NCBI GenBank assembly: GCA_018830485.1
Contig: JAHJRQ010000006.1
Span: 1 to 64,000 of the forward strand
Reading direction: 5' to 3'
Source: Pseudomonadota bacterium
GTDB taxonomy: Bacteria; Desulfobacterota; Desulfobulbia; Desulfobulbales; Desulfurivibrionaceae
Length of the DNA: 64,000 bases
Shown here: in pieces, positions 36,292 to 44,604 of the stretch
Layout of the letters: every line of letters starts with the position of its first letter
Numbering within the stretch: position 1 is the first letter of the stretch
Notes under the pieces: generated by a model
Told to the model about the DNA's origin: nothing
The model's database searches: none
The model's input: the letters and a program-made list of their open reading frames with translations, nothing else
Made by a program: the position numbers and the translations under genes

Positions 36292-37368
36292 TCACTGGTT
36301 ATATTTTTTCAGCAAAAAGCAGCCAATACCGATGGTCAACACATGGATGGACCAGGAGGCGATGCCCGGCGGCAGGGTGGCGGTTTTGGCCAGGGACTGG
36401 GTGGCGCTCCAACCGCCCCAGGCGGCAAAGGCCAGGCCGCAGCTCACCGGGATGGCCAGGGCCAGATCGCGTCCCTTGTTTTTATGCACCGCGAGCAGTA
36501 CCGGAATTCCCAGCAGGAGCAGGGGGATGCCCAGGAAGGCGTAGGAGAAGCGGCGGTGGAATTCCACCCGCGACTCATGGTGGGAAGCCTTGCTGTCCAT
36601 GGCCTGCCGCAGGAGCTTGCTGTATGAGATTTCCTCTATTTTGTATGGGGGGACAAAGAATTCTTCCGGCGCTTCGGCAAAGGCAGGGGTGAGGGTCTGG
36701 AAAAGCGTTACGGAAAAGGCGCCATTGTCGGTGCGGTTTTTCTGCTGGCCGTTTGTGAGCTGCCAGGCTCCGTCTGCCCAGGTGGCGCTTTCGGCGGTGA
36801 GCAGGGTTGTCAGGCCGCGCTCTCCGTCATAGGCGGCAAAGGAGAAGTTGAGGAACTCGTTTTTTCCGGGAGTGGGGCGGACAAAGGAGAAAATTCCCTC
36901 GGTGCCGCGAAAATAGGTGCGGCCATCCCGGATGATGCCCTTGGGGATCTGGCGGTTGACCTCCTCGTACCAGATCCGGTTGGTGGCCGCGGTGGTGGCG
37001 GGCAGCACCCATTGGCCGATGACAAGGGTAAGCAGGGTGAAGAGGGCTGCCGCGACCAGCAGGGGGCGGATGATGCGGATAACGCTGATCCCGCTGGCCA
37101 TGAGGGCCATGAATTCAAAATGCTGGTTGAGGATGCCCAGGGTGATGACCCCGGCCAGCAGGATGCAGACCGGGATCAGCTGGACATACATGAACGGCAG
37201 CTTGAGCAGCAGGTATTTGATTGCCAGTCCGACGCTCTTTTTCGCCTCCAGGAAATTGTCTACCCGCTCGAAGAAATCGACCAGCAGATAGATGGCGATC
37301 AGGGAGCAGATGACCAGGGCCAGGTTCTTGGCGAACTGGGCCATGAGGTAACGGTCCAGCAGCTTCAT
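36292..37368 (-). CDS. lptG: LptG lipopolysaccharide export permease
   Basis: The 358-aa protein has the LptF/LptG layout: three N-terminal membrane helices, a periplasmic beta-jellyroll-like part (residues ~100-255), and three C-terminal helices. The N-terminus MKLLDRYLMAQFAKNLA and the block FEFMALMASGISVIRIIRPLL (coupling helix) are typical. With LptF and LptB it extracts LPS from the inner membrane. It overlaps lptF by four bases. Confidence 0.93.
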   Translation of the reverse strand: MKLLDRYLMAQFAKNLALVICSLIAIYLLVDFFERVDNFLEAKKSVGLAIKYLLLKLPFMYVQLIPVCILLAGVITLGILNQHFEFMALMASGISVIRIIRPLLVAAALFTLLTLVIGQWVLPATTAATNRIWYEEVNRQIPKGIIRDGRTYFRGTEGIFSFVRPTPGKNEFLNFSFAAYDGERGLTTLLTAESATWADGAWQLTNGQQKNRTDNGAFSVTLFQTLTPAFAEAPEEFFVPPYKIEEISYSKLLRQAMDSKASHHESRVEFHRRFSYAFLGIPLLLLGIPVLLAVHKNKGRDLALAIPVSCGLAFAAWGGWSATQSLAKTATLPPGIASWSIHVLTIGIGCFLLKKYNQ

Positions 37369-38558
37369 GGCCGTTTTTCTCCGTTTTTGATTCCCGGCAG
37401 CCTGGCCAGCAGGGCAAGGGCCGTATCGCTCAACCGGGCAAGGAAGAGCGGGGTGATTTCCCGTGCCACCTGACGGGTGAGCATAATGGTGAAAAGAGCG
37501 ATCAGGATATTGGCGAGCCAGATGCCGGCCGCCACGGGCAGATGGCCGCTTTCGGCAATGGTCCGGCCCGCGGTGAACAGGATGTAGTAGATGACAAAAA
37601 GCAGCAGGCCAAGCGGCACGCCCAGCGGCCTGCGTCCGGGTCTGGCCAGCATGGCAAGGGGCAGCCCCAGGATGGTCAGGATGAAGCCGCCCACCGGCAG
37701 GGCCATGCGGGTATGATACTCGATGAGCATGCTCAGGCCGAGGGGACTTTTCGGGCCATGGGTTGCCACCTGTTCCAGCAACTGTTTCTGGTTCAGGCCG
37801 TTCTTGCCGACCTCGGTAACGGAGGTGCCGCCGATTTCCGTCGGCGTCTTGATGGGCAGGTTGACCTGATAGCGGTCAAAGCGAATGGTTTGGGTGATAT
37901 CCTTGCTGGCGCGGTGCAGGGTGCCGTCCGCCAGGGTAAGGCTGATCAGCATGTTTTCCGGCTGGGCGGTGAGGGTGCCGGTTTTGGCGACAATGGTGAG
38001 AGGCGCGTCGCCGTGGCGCATGTCGGAAACGTACACCCCCTGCCATTGCCGGGTTTGCGGATCCACCGCATCGACATACAGCACCACATTGGAGATGCCT
38101 TCACTGAACTGTCCGGGCTGGATGCCCTTGTCGATCTTTTCCTTGGCCATCTGCAGAAAAAGCGATTTCATGGCCAGGGTGCCCTGGGGGATAAGGGTGA
38201 CCGCGGAAAAATAGGTGAGCAGGGAGGTGGATAGGGCGATGACAATCACCGGGGGCAGCAGGCGAACCAGGCCGATACCAGTGGCCTTGAGGGCCATGAT
38301 CTCGTTGTCGTTCACCATTCGGGTCATGGCGACGATGACCGCGGTCATGCTGGCCATGGGGATGGAAAACATCATCAGCTTGGGCAGCATGTAGGCGCAG
38401 AGGCGCAGGAAGTCGCCGGCGCCGACGCCGAAATCGAAGATCACGTTGAGCAGGGGGACAAGCCTGCCCAGAAAGAGGATGGCGTTGATGATGAGAAAGC
38501 TGGCGAAGAACGGGGCCAAAATCTCGGTGGCGATATAGATGTAAAGCAATACGGGCAT
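37365..38558 (-). CDS. lptF: LptF lipopolysaccharide export permease
   Basis: The 397-aa permease shares the same architecture as LptG and includes NDNEIMALKATGIGLVRLL (coupling helix) and MALPVGGFILTILGLPLAM. The ATG at 38556-38558 is where homology should begin, but the sequence in front of it is a repeat element (38561-38674) with no ribosome site. The frame is open through that element up to an ATG at 38636, so the true start may lie inside it. Confidence 0.92.
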   Translation of the reverse strand: MPVLLYIYIATEILAPFFASFLIINAILFLGRLVPLLNVIFDFGVGAGDFLRLCAYMLPKLMMFSIPMASMTAVIVAMTRMVNDNEIMALKATGIGLVRLLPPVIVIALSTSLLTYFSAVTLIPQGTLAMKSLFLQMAKEKIDKGIQPGQFSEGISNVVLYVDAVDPQTRQWQGVYVSDMRHGDAPLTIVAKTGTLTAQPENMLISLTLADGTLHRASKDITQTIRFDRYQVNLPIKTPTEIGGTSVTEVGKNGLNQKQLLEQVATHGPKSPLGLSMLIEYHTRMALPVGGFILTILGLPLAMLARPGRRPLGVPLGLLLFVIYYILFTAGRTIAESGHLPVAAGIWLANILIALFTIMLTRQVAREITPLFLARLSDTALALLARLPGIKNGEKRP

Positions 38559-38560
38559 GT

Positions 38561-38674
38561 TGTAACTGTCCAGTATTCTTTGTTGTCGGCCTGAACGCAT
38601 ACCGATGGATAGAGCTCTCGGGCCTCTGTCGCGCATATGCGGCAGCAGCGAAGCGGCGCTGCTGAACAGTTACA
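38561..38674. repeat. 114-bp hairpin element abutting lptF
   Basis: TGTAACTGTCCAG and CTGAACAGTTACA form 12-of-13 terminal inverted repeats around a GC-rich, internally paired centre (GCAGCAG/CTGCTG, GGCCTC/GAGGCC). It ends two bases before the lptF ATG. It resembles 41589-41694 in size, outer arms and an inner GTTGTC-GGCC segment. Confidence 0.65.
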
Positions 38675-38715
38675 GGTCTGAGGCCATTCGTAATTTCCGC
38701 CCCTGATCTGGCTCT

Positions 38716-38859
38716 TTACCATTGCCCATGCCGGACGTCAAGCCCGCCGGTGATGACGCTTCCCTTGATGCGGGTGCTGTCACGGCAGGGGCGGCACATT
38801 TTTTTAGGGACTTTTCCCAACAGCCGACATAGTATATCGGGCAGGATGCAGTTGTCCAT
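38716..38859 (-). CDS. Possible 47-aa CxxC miniprotein
   Basis: A short frame encodes MDNCILPDILC near its start and KKMCRPCRDSTRIKGSVIT later, with GC-rich third positions like genuine genes here. It lies between lptF and the divergent RACo-like gene. No clear ribosome site precedes it and I know no family for it, so it is only a candidate. Confidence 0.3.
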   Translation of the reverse strand: MDNCILPDILCRLLGKVPKKMCRPCRDSTRIKGSVITGGLDVRHGQW

Positions 38860-38889
38860 AATGAAGAATCTTTACGGAGTTGCCCGTTT

Positions 38890-40440
38890 ATGCTGAACCC
38901 TCTGGTGCGCGCCATTGCGGTTGCCGCGCCTCTTCCCAGCCTTGGCGACAACACCGGCGATCTCGACCGGTTGAAAAAGGCCCTTGCCCCGCGGTTGGAT
39001 GGGGCCATGCCGGTGGTGCCGTACAAGCGTTTGAGCAAGGTGGCTGGCCGGTTCCGCGCCGCAGGCTTTGCGGGCGCGGCCATTATCAATGACATGGCCG
39101 GCCCCCCGGTTCTGGTCGATTTCCTCCCCCAGCCGCCAAAGGTTTTGGCCGGGATGGCCCTTGACCTGGGGACCACCCATCTCGAAGCAACCCTGCTTGA
39201 TCTGGGCGCCGGCGCAGTCCTGGCCCGGGCGGATCTGGAAAACGGCCAGATCCGCTTCGGGGCCGATATCCTTACCCGGATCCACCATGCCGCCAAGGAC
39301 GAAGGGCTTGCAGAGCTGCACGCGGCGATAATCGATTCGGTCAATCAACTGGCGACGGAGCTGGCCGGGCGTGCCGGCCTTGCGGCGGTCTCCGAGATCC
39401 GGGCGCTGTCGGTGTCCGGCAATACCAGCATGGTGCATTTTTTCCTTAAACTCAATCCCAGCCATCTCTGCCGCGAGCCATACATCCCCATGGTCAACGC
39501 CCCGGATCCCTGTCTGGCCGGAGAATTGAAGCTGGCCATCCACCCGGCCGCGGTGGTCTGGCTTCTGCCCAGTGTGGGCAGCTATTTCGGCGGCGATCTG
39601 ATTTCCGGCGTGCTGGCCAGCGGGCTTGACCAGCAACCGGAAACCTGCATGCTCATCGACGTGGGCACCAATGCCGAAGTGATTGTCGGCAACCGGGAGT
39701 GGCTCATCGCCTGCGCCGGGGCGGCAGGTCCGGCCCTGGAAGGCGGCGTGGCCCGAATGGGCATGCGGGCTGGGCCCGGCGCCATCGAGCATGTGCGGAT
39801 CGATCCGGCCACAGGCAAAATCGGCTATGAGACCATTGGCAAGGGAAAGCCCAAGGGACTCTGCGGCTCCGGGCTCATCGATCTGGTGGCCGAGCTCTAT
39901 CTGACCCGGCGGATCGATATCCGGGGCAAGTTCCGTCCCCAGGCCGCCGGAGAGCGGCTGATTGCGGGAAGCGAAGGCTGCCGGTTCGTGGTGGTGGAGG
40001 GCAAGGATGCGGCGGATGGCCGGCCCGTGGCGCTGGGGCAGGTGGATCTCGACGCGCTCATGCGCTCCAAGGCGGCCATGTACGCCATCCTCACCACCCT
40101 GACCAATCAGGTGGGGGTTGCCTTTGAGGATCTGCACCGCATCTATGTGGCCGGGGCATTTGGCCGGCATATCTCTCCTCGGCATGCCATTGTCCTGGGG
40201 ATGCTGCCTGATCTGCCCCTTGCCACCTACGAGCCCGTGGGCAACAGCTCCCTGGCCGGGGCCCAGCGGGTACTTCTTGAGCGCCAGGCCCGGGAACGCA
40301 GCCTTGCCCTGGCCGGAAAAATCACCTACATCGAGTTGAACGTGAACCAGGAGTTCATGCTCCGGTTTTCCGGCTCCCGTTTTATTCCCCACACCGATCA
40401 CGCCTTGTTTCCTTCGGTTCCTTTTTTTGACGGGGAATAG
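38890..40440 (+). CDS. RACo-like ASKHA-domain protein without N-terminal ferredoxin domain
   Basis: The 516-aa protein matches the DUF4445/RACo C-terminal ATPase: GMALDLGTTHLEATLLDL (phosphate loop), SVSGNTSMVHFFL, CMLIDVGTNAEVIVGN, LCGSGLIDLVAELYL and YVAGAFGRHIS. RACo uses ATP to reduce corrinoid proteins back to Co(I). Usual members have an N-terminal [2Fe-2S] domain with four cysteines; here the first ~85 residues have none, so the electron source must be separate. No corrinoid protein or methyltransferase is adjacent. It diverges from lptF. Confidence 0.82.
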   Translation: MLNPLVRAIAVAAPLPSLGDNTGDLDRLKKALAPRLDGAMPVVPYKRLSKVAGRFRAAGFAGAAIINDMAGPPVLVDFLPQPPKVLAGMALDLGTTHLEATLLDLGAGAVLARADLENGQIRFGADILTRIHHAAKDEGLAELHAAIIDSVNQLATELAGRAGLAAVSEIRALSVSGNTSMVHFFLKLNPSHLCREPYIPMVNAPDPCLAGELKLAIHPAAVVWLLPSVGSYFGGDLISGVLASGLDQQPETCMLIDVGTNAEVIVGNREWLIACAGAAGPALEGGVARMGMRAGPGAIEHVRIDPATGKIGYETIGKGKPKGLCGSGLIDLVAELYLTRRIDIRGKFRPQAAGERLIAGSEGCRFVVVEGKDAADGRPVALGQVDLDALMRSKAAMYAILTTLTNQVGVAFEDLHRIYVAGAFGRHISPRHAIVLGMLPDLPLATYEPVGNSSLAGAQRVLLERQARERSLALAGKITYIELNVNQEFMLRFSGSRFIPHTDHALFPSVPFFDGE

Positions 40441-40544
40441 TCCCCCAGGGCAACCCCTTTGAAATTTATGCAAGGATATGGTATAGGGGCTTCGGTTGTT
40501 TGGCGAAGCAAGGATCTCAACGGCCGGTTTTCAGTCTGGCATGC

Positions 40545-41588
40545 ATGGACAACGGGGATGATGGCGTGGGCGTGAACGGAAGTCTTGAGATTCCCAAAAA
40601 ACCGATTTCCAACAAAAAGAAGACCGCCAAGGATCGTCTGCACGAGTTCTGCGGTCTTTTCGGCAAGGAGGACCAGGTTCTCGTGGTCATCAATGCCGAC
40701 CCGGACGCCATAGCCAGCGCCATGGCGGTGAAGCGCCTGCTCCGCTACCGGGTGAAAAGCGTCACCATTGCCTATCCCAACGAAATCAGGCGGCTCAATA
40801 ACGTGGTCATGGTCGACCTGCTGAAGATCCCCATGGAGCGTCTGCACACGGTCAAGCTCGGGAGTTTCACCAAAAAGGTGATGCTGGATTCCCAGCCCAC
40901 CCATCTGCCCAGCTTCGAAAATATTACCTTTGATGTGGTCATTGACCACCATCCCGCCACCAAGGGGTGGGTGGCTTCCTTTGTCGATATCCGCAAGGAC
41001 TTCGGGGCCACCGCCTCCATACTGGTCGAGTACCTGCGCGCCGCCAACCTGAAGCCCTCGGTGGCCCTGGCCACCGCCCTGTTTTACGCAATCAAGGTCG
41101 ATACCCGGAATTTTGAAAAAAAGGCCACCCTGGCGGACGCCATTTCCTTCCGCTACCTCTTCAATATCGCCAACCAGAATCTGGTGCGCAAGATCGAGCT
41201 TTCCTCCTTCCGCCGTTCGGAATTGAACTATTTCAAGACCGCCTTGAACGAGATAAAGGTGAGTAAGCAGCGGCTCTATGCCCATCTCGGCAAGGTTCCC
41301 AGCCCGGATATGCTGGTGCTCATCGCCGACTTTCTCAATCAGGTCCATGATGTCGCATGGGTGTTTGTCTCCGGCATGCACAACGACAAGCTGGTGGTCA
41401 TCTTCCGCTGCGACGGCTACAAAAAAAATGCCGGACGGCTGGCGGAGAAGATGTTCAATGCGATCGGTTCGGCCGGCGGGCACCGGGAGGCTGCCCGGGC
41501 CGAGGTGCCGCTCAGGAATCTGCCCGCGGAGATGCAGGATTTTTCCACCAAGACCCTGATGCGGCTCACAACGAAGTATTTGCAGTAG
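40545..41588 (+). CDS. DHH-family phosphoesterase (NrnA-like)
   Basis: The 347-aa protein has DHH-superfamily motifs: VVINADPDAIASAMA (motif I, where D is kept but HxD is replaced), VVIDHHPA (the DHH motif) and a C-terminal DHHA1-like domain ending in a GGHREAARAEVPL motif. NrnA proteins degrade short oligonucleotides or pAp. Motif I reads INADPDA instead of the usual xHxxPDxD, so a metal ligand differs. The ATG at 40545 is chosen over an upstream TTG; neither has a strong ribosome site. Confidence 0.82.
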   Translation: MDNGDDGVGVNGSLEIPKKPISNKKKTAKDRLHEFCGLFGKEDQVLVVINADPDAIASAMAVKRLLRYRVKSVTIAYPNEIRRLNNVVMVDLLKIPMERLHTVKLGSFTKKVMLDSQPTHLPSFENITFDVVIDHHPATKGWVASFVDIRKDFGATASILVEYLRAANLKPSVALATALFYAIKVDTRNFEKKATLADAISFRYLFNIANQNLVRKIELSSFRRSELNYFKTALNEIKVSKQRLYAHLGKVPSPDMLVLIADFLNQVHDVAWVFVSGMHNDKLVVIFRCDGYKKNAGRLAEKMFNAIGSAGGHREAARAEVPLRNLPAEMQDFSTKTLMRLTTKYLQ

Positions 41589-41694
41589 TAGGCGATCACA
41601 GGGCGGCGCATCTGCGTTGTCATCGGCCCGCTCATTTGCAATAGCACACTTCGCCGGACTCTTCCGTGCATCTGCACCGCCCTGTAATCGCCTA
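41589..41694. repeat. 106-bp hairpin element directly after the DHH gene
   Basis: TAGGCGATCACAGGGCGG and CCGCCCTGTAATCGCCTA are 17-of-18 inverted arms. The element begins on the base after the DHH stop codon. Inner GCATCTGC direct copies (about 41608 and 41668) flank the centre. It parallels the element at 38561-38674. Confidence 0.65.
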
Positions 41695-41796
41695 CCGCCG
41701 AGATGGGTTCCATCAACCTGCAAAAAATCTTTTTCCTCCCCCCTCCCTTCCTGTGCTTGCTTTTTGGCGCAACCCTTCCCATAATGAGTTCTGCAC

Positions 41797-41962
41797 TAGT
41801 GTTCTTCCGGAAACAATGTTTCCTGCTGGATGCTATCAGCGGTAAGCTATCAGCGTTCAGCAAAAAACTTAATCAAGTAAGCACGTTAATCTAAAAGCTG
41901 ATAGCTGATAGCTGATAGCTTAACGCGTTCATCTGGAAAGAAGAGTTTCCGGATGAACACTA
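41797..41962. repeat. 166-bp nested palindrome (MITE-like)
   Basis: The outer arms TAGTGTTCTTCCGGAAAC and GTTTCCGGATGAACACTA match at 17 of 18 positions. Inside, AAGCTATCAGC on the left faces AGCTGATAGCTGATAGCTGAT tandem copies on the right. No open frame is credible. Short size and nested palindromes suggest a non-autonomous mobile element or its relic. Confidence 0.6.
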
Positions 41963-42005
41963 TACTAGGAAGCGAAGCAGATTCCCCTTTCCCTTCAGGC
42001 ATTCC

Positions 42006-43265
42006 ATGAAACTGAAACCGAAGGTTCTGGCCATGATCCTTGCCGGGGGCCGCGTTGACGAGCTGAACGTGCTCACCGCCTACCGGCCAAAATCGGCGGT
42101 CCCCTTTGGCGGCTTTGCCAGGGTGATCGACTTTGCCCTGAGCAATCTCATGCACTCGGGCCTGGAACGGGTCGCCATCCTCAGCCAGTACCGGAGCTTT
42201 TCCCTGATCAGCCATATCGGGGTGGGGGCGGCCTGGGACATGACCGGCCGGCACCGCGGGGTCTCCATCCTCCCTCCTTCCCAGGGTTCGGGCCAGAGCA
42301 GTTGGTACCGGGGCTCGGCCGACGCCATCCATCAGAATCTCGATTTTGTCCAGTACCACGACCCGGAAACCATTCTGGTCCTCTCCGGGGATCATGTCTA
42401 CCACATGGATTACCGAGAGATCCTCCAGTACCATCGCGACAAGGACGCCGACCTGACCATCGCCTGTATTCAGGTGCCCATGGCCGAGGCGAGCCGGTTC
42501 GGGGTGGCGGAGATCGACGACGAGGACGGCGAGCGCGGTGGCCGCATCCTGCAGTACCAAGAGAAACCCTCCGACCCCAGGTTCAATTGGGCCTCGCTCA
42601 CCGTCTACTGCTTCAGGCCCTCGGTGCTCTATGAGGTGCTGGAGGCCAATGCCCGGGAGGATGAGTCCTTTGAGTTCGGCCGGGATATCCTGCCCCGGGT
42701 CATGGCCGGCCGGTACCGGGCCTATGGGTTCAAGTTTCGCGGCTACTGGGGATATACCCGGACCGTTGCCGAATACTGGCAAACCAACATGGACCTGCTG
42801 GGGGAGGAGCCGAAGATTCCCTTTGAGGAGTGGGGCATCCGCACCAACCTGGAACACCGGGCGGTCCGGGATTGTCAGCCCCTCAAGGCCGGCGCCGGGG
42901 CGAGCATCGAGAACAGCCTGGTCTACAACGGCTGCGTCGTGGAGGGGCGGGTGGAAAATTCCATCCTCTTTCCCGGAGTCCACGTCAAGTCCGGGGCCCA
43001 GGTGAGGAACTCGGTGCTCTTTTACGATAATGTGGTGGGGCACGGCGCCATCCTCGACACGGTGGTAAGCGATGTCAACGTGACCTTCGGGGCCAGGGTG
43101 CGGATCGGCGAGCCGGGACCGCCCCAGGCCGGGAAGGTGACGGTGGTCGGCTGGAACAATCATCTGCTGGACGGCATGGTGATCGGCTCCGGCTGCACCC
43201 TGCATCCCAACCTGCGCCCGGAGCAACTGGCTGGGGAAATCAAGAACAACGAGGTGGTTCGATGA
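42006..43265 (+). CDS. GlgC-like glucose-1-phosphate adenylyltransferase, divergent first paralogue
   Basis: The 419-aa protein has a GlgC nucleotidyltransferase domain (KSAVPFGGFARVIDFALSN, SWYRGSADAIHQN, VLSGDHVYHMDY) and a left-handed beta-helix C-terminus. The ATP-binding loop, normally GGxGxRL, reads GGRVDELNVLT: the glycine and arginine are replaced. It may be a regulatory or altered-specificity partner of the second GlgC, as GlgD is to GlgC in Firmicutes. It overlaps the second gene by four bases (ATGA). Confidence 0.85.
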   Translation: MKLKPKVLAMILAGGRVDELNVLTAYRPKSAVPFGGFARVIDFALSNLMHSGLERVAILSQYRSFSLISHIGVGAAWDMTGRHRGVSILPPSQGSGQSSWYRGSADAIHQNLDFVQYHDPETILVLSGDHVYHMDYREILQYHRDKDADLTIACIQVPMAEASRFGVAEIDDEDGERGGRILQYQEKPSDPRFNWASLTVYCFRPSVLYEVLEANAREDESFEFGRDILPRVMAGRYRAYGFKFRGYWGYTRTVAEYWQTNMDLLGEEPKIPFEEWGIRTNLEHRAVRDCQPLKAGAGASIENSLVYNGCVVEGRVENSILFPGVHVKSGAQVRNSVLFYDNVVGHGAILDTVVSDVNVTFGARVRIGEPGPPQAGKVTVVGWNNHLLDGMVIGSGCTLHPNLRPEQLAGEIKNNEVVR

Positions 43266-44527
43266 TCCACGGCGACAATACCCTGGTTCTCCTGCTGGCC
43301 GGCGGGGTCGGCAGCCGCCTCAATGTCCTGGTGCAGACCAGGGCCAAGCCGGCCGTGCCCTTTGCCGGGTTCTACCGGATCATCGATTTTTCCCTGAGCA
43401 ACGTGATGAACTCGGGACTCAGCCAGGTCGGGGTGCTCACCCAGTACAAGCCCCTTTCCCTGATGCGCCATCTCGGCACCGGCGAGGCCTGGGATTTCAC
43501 GGGCCGCAGCCGGGGAGTGAAGATCCTCCCCCCCCGGACCGGATTTCAGGATTCCGACTGGTACAAGGGCACCGCCGACGCGGTGCGCCAGAACATCGAC
43601 TTTATCCGGGCCCACCCGGCCAAGGAGACGATCATCCTTTCCGGGGACCATATCTACCGCATGGATCTCGACGACATGCTCCGCTACCACCGGAGGAAGC
43701 AGGCCCAGGTGACCATCGCCATGATGGTGGTGCCGCTCTCCGAGATCCACCAGTTCGGCGCGGGCATCACCAATGCGGAAGGGCGCATCGTCGAATGGGA
43801 GGAGAAGCCGAAGGTGCCCCGCACCGATCTCGCCTCCATGGGGATCTATGTGTTCGATACCGAATACCTGCTCCGGCTTCTGGAGGAAGACCGCGACGAG
43901 GTGGATTTCGGCATGCATCTCATCCCCAAGGCCATCGAGCGGGACAACGTCTTTGCCTATCCCTTCCACGGCTATTGGCGGGATGTGGGCACGGTGCAGG
44001 CGTACTGGGAGGCGAACATGGATTTGCTGAAAAGCGACTCCGAGATTTCTCCGCAGGCCTGGGGTATCCGGCCAAACCCCTATGCGGACCGTTTGGTGGT
44101 GGACCGTTGCCCTGCCCGCTTTGCCTCGGGCTGCGTGGTGGAAGGGTCCCTGATTTCCGCCGGCTGCGTCATAGAGGGCGAGGTGATCAATTCGGTGCTT
44201 TCGCCCGGGGTGCGGGTGGGGAAGAATGCGCGGGTCAGGGATTCCATCATTTTGCACGACTGCGTTCTGGAGGAAGGTGCGGTGGTGGATCTGGCCATCC
44301 TCGACAAGAGGGTCCGGGTCGGAGCGGGGGCGGTGGTGGGGCAGGGCGAGGACAAGGGTACGCCCAATACGGCCTGTCCCAAGCATCTCTACACCGGGAT
44401 CACCATGATCGGCAAGGAGGCGGAGGTGCCGCCCCAGGCCGTGATCGGACGCAACTGCGTGGTGGCGCCCTTGCGTAAGGGGGAGGATTTCCCCGCCTTG
44501 CGCATCGCCACCGGAGAAACCATCTGA
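43262..44527 (+). CDS. glgC: Glucose-1-phosphate adenylyltransferase
   Basis: The 421-aa protein has the catalytic loop LLAGGVGSRLNVL with glycine and arginine intact, RAKPAVPFAGFYRIIDFSLSN, WYKGTADAVRQN, ILSGDHIYRMD, and WEEKP for glucose-1-phosphate binding. It then has the beta-helix domain. It makes ADP-glucose for glycogen synthesis. Coupled to the paralogue upstream. No glgA, glgB or glgP lies nearby. Confidence 0.93.
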   Translation: MIHGDNTLVLLLAGGVGSRLNVLVQTRAKPAVPFAGFYRIIDFSLSNVMNSGLSQVGVLTQYKPLSLMRHLGTGEAWDFTGRSRGVKILPPRTGFQDSDWYKGTADAVRQNIDFIRAHPAKETIILSGDHIYRMDLDDMLRYHRRKQAQVTIAMMVVPLSEIHQFGAGITNAEGRIVEWEEKPKVPRTDLASMGIYVFDTEYLLRLLEEDRDEVDFGMHLIPKAIERDNVFAYPFHGYWRDVGTVQAYWEANMDLLKSDSEISPQAWGIRPNPYADRLVVDRCPARFASGCVVEGSLISAGCVIEGEVINSVLSPGVRVGKNARVRDSIILHDCVLEEGAVVDLAILDKRVRVGAGAVVGQGEDKGTPNTACPKHLYTGITMIGKEAEVPPQAVIGRNCVVAPLRKGEDFPALRIATGETI

Positions 44528-44604
44528 TTTGCCGGGCAAGGCTGGGAGAGTGTCCGCCCTGCCCGGAGTCTGTTCCTCTCTCCCAATTTTCCGGGGAGGC
44601 GGCT

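Noticed and set aside
44528-44604. A terminator after glgC formed by CCGGGCA/TGCCCGG arms
   Set aside because: The arms pair but no T-run follows on either strand, so evidence is too weak.
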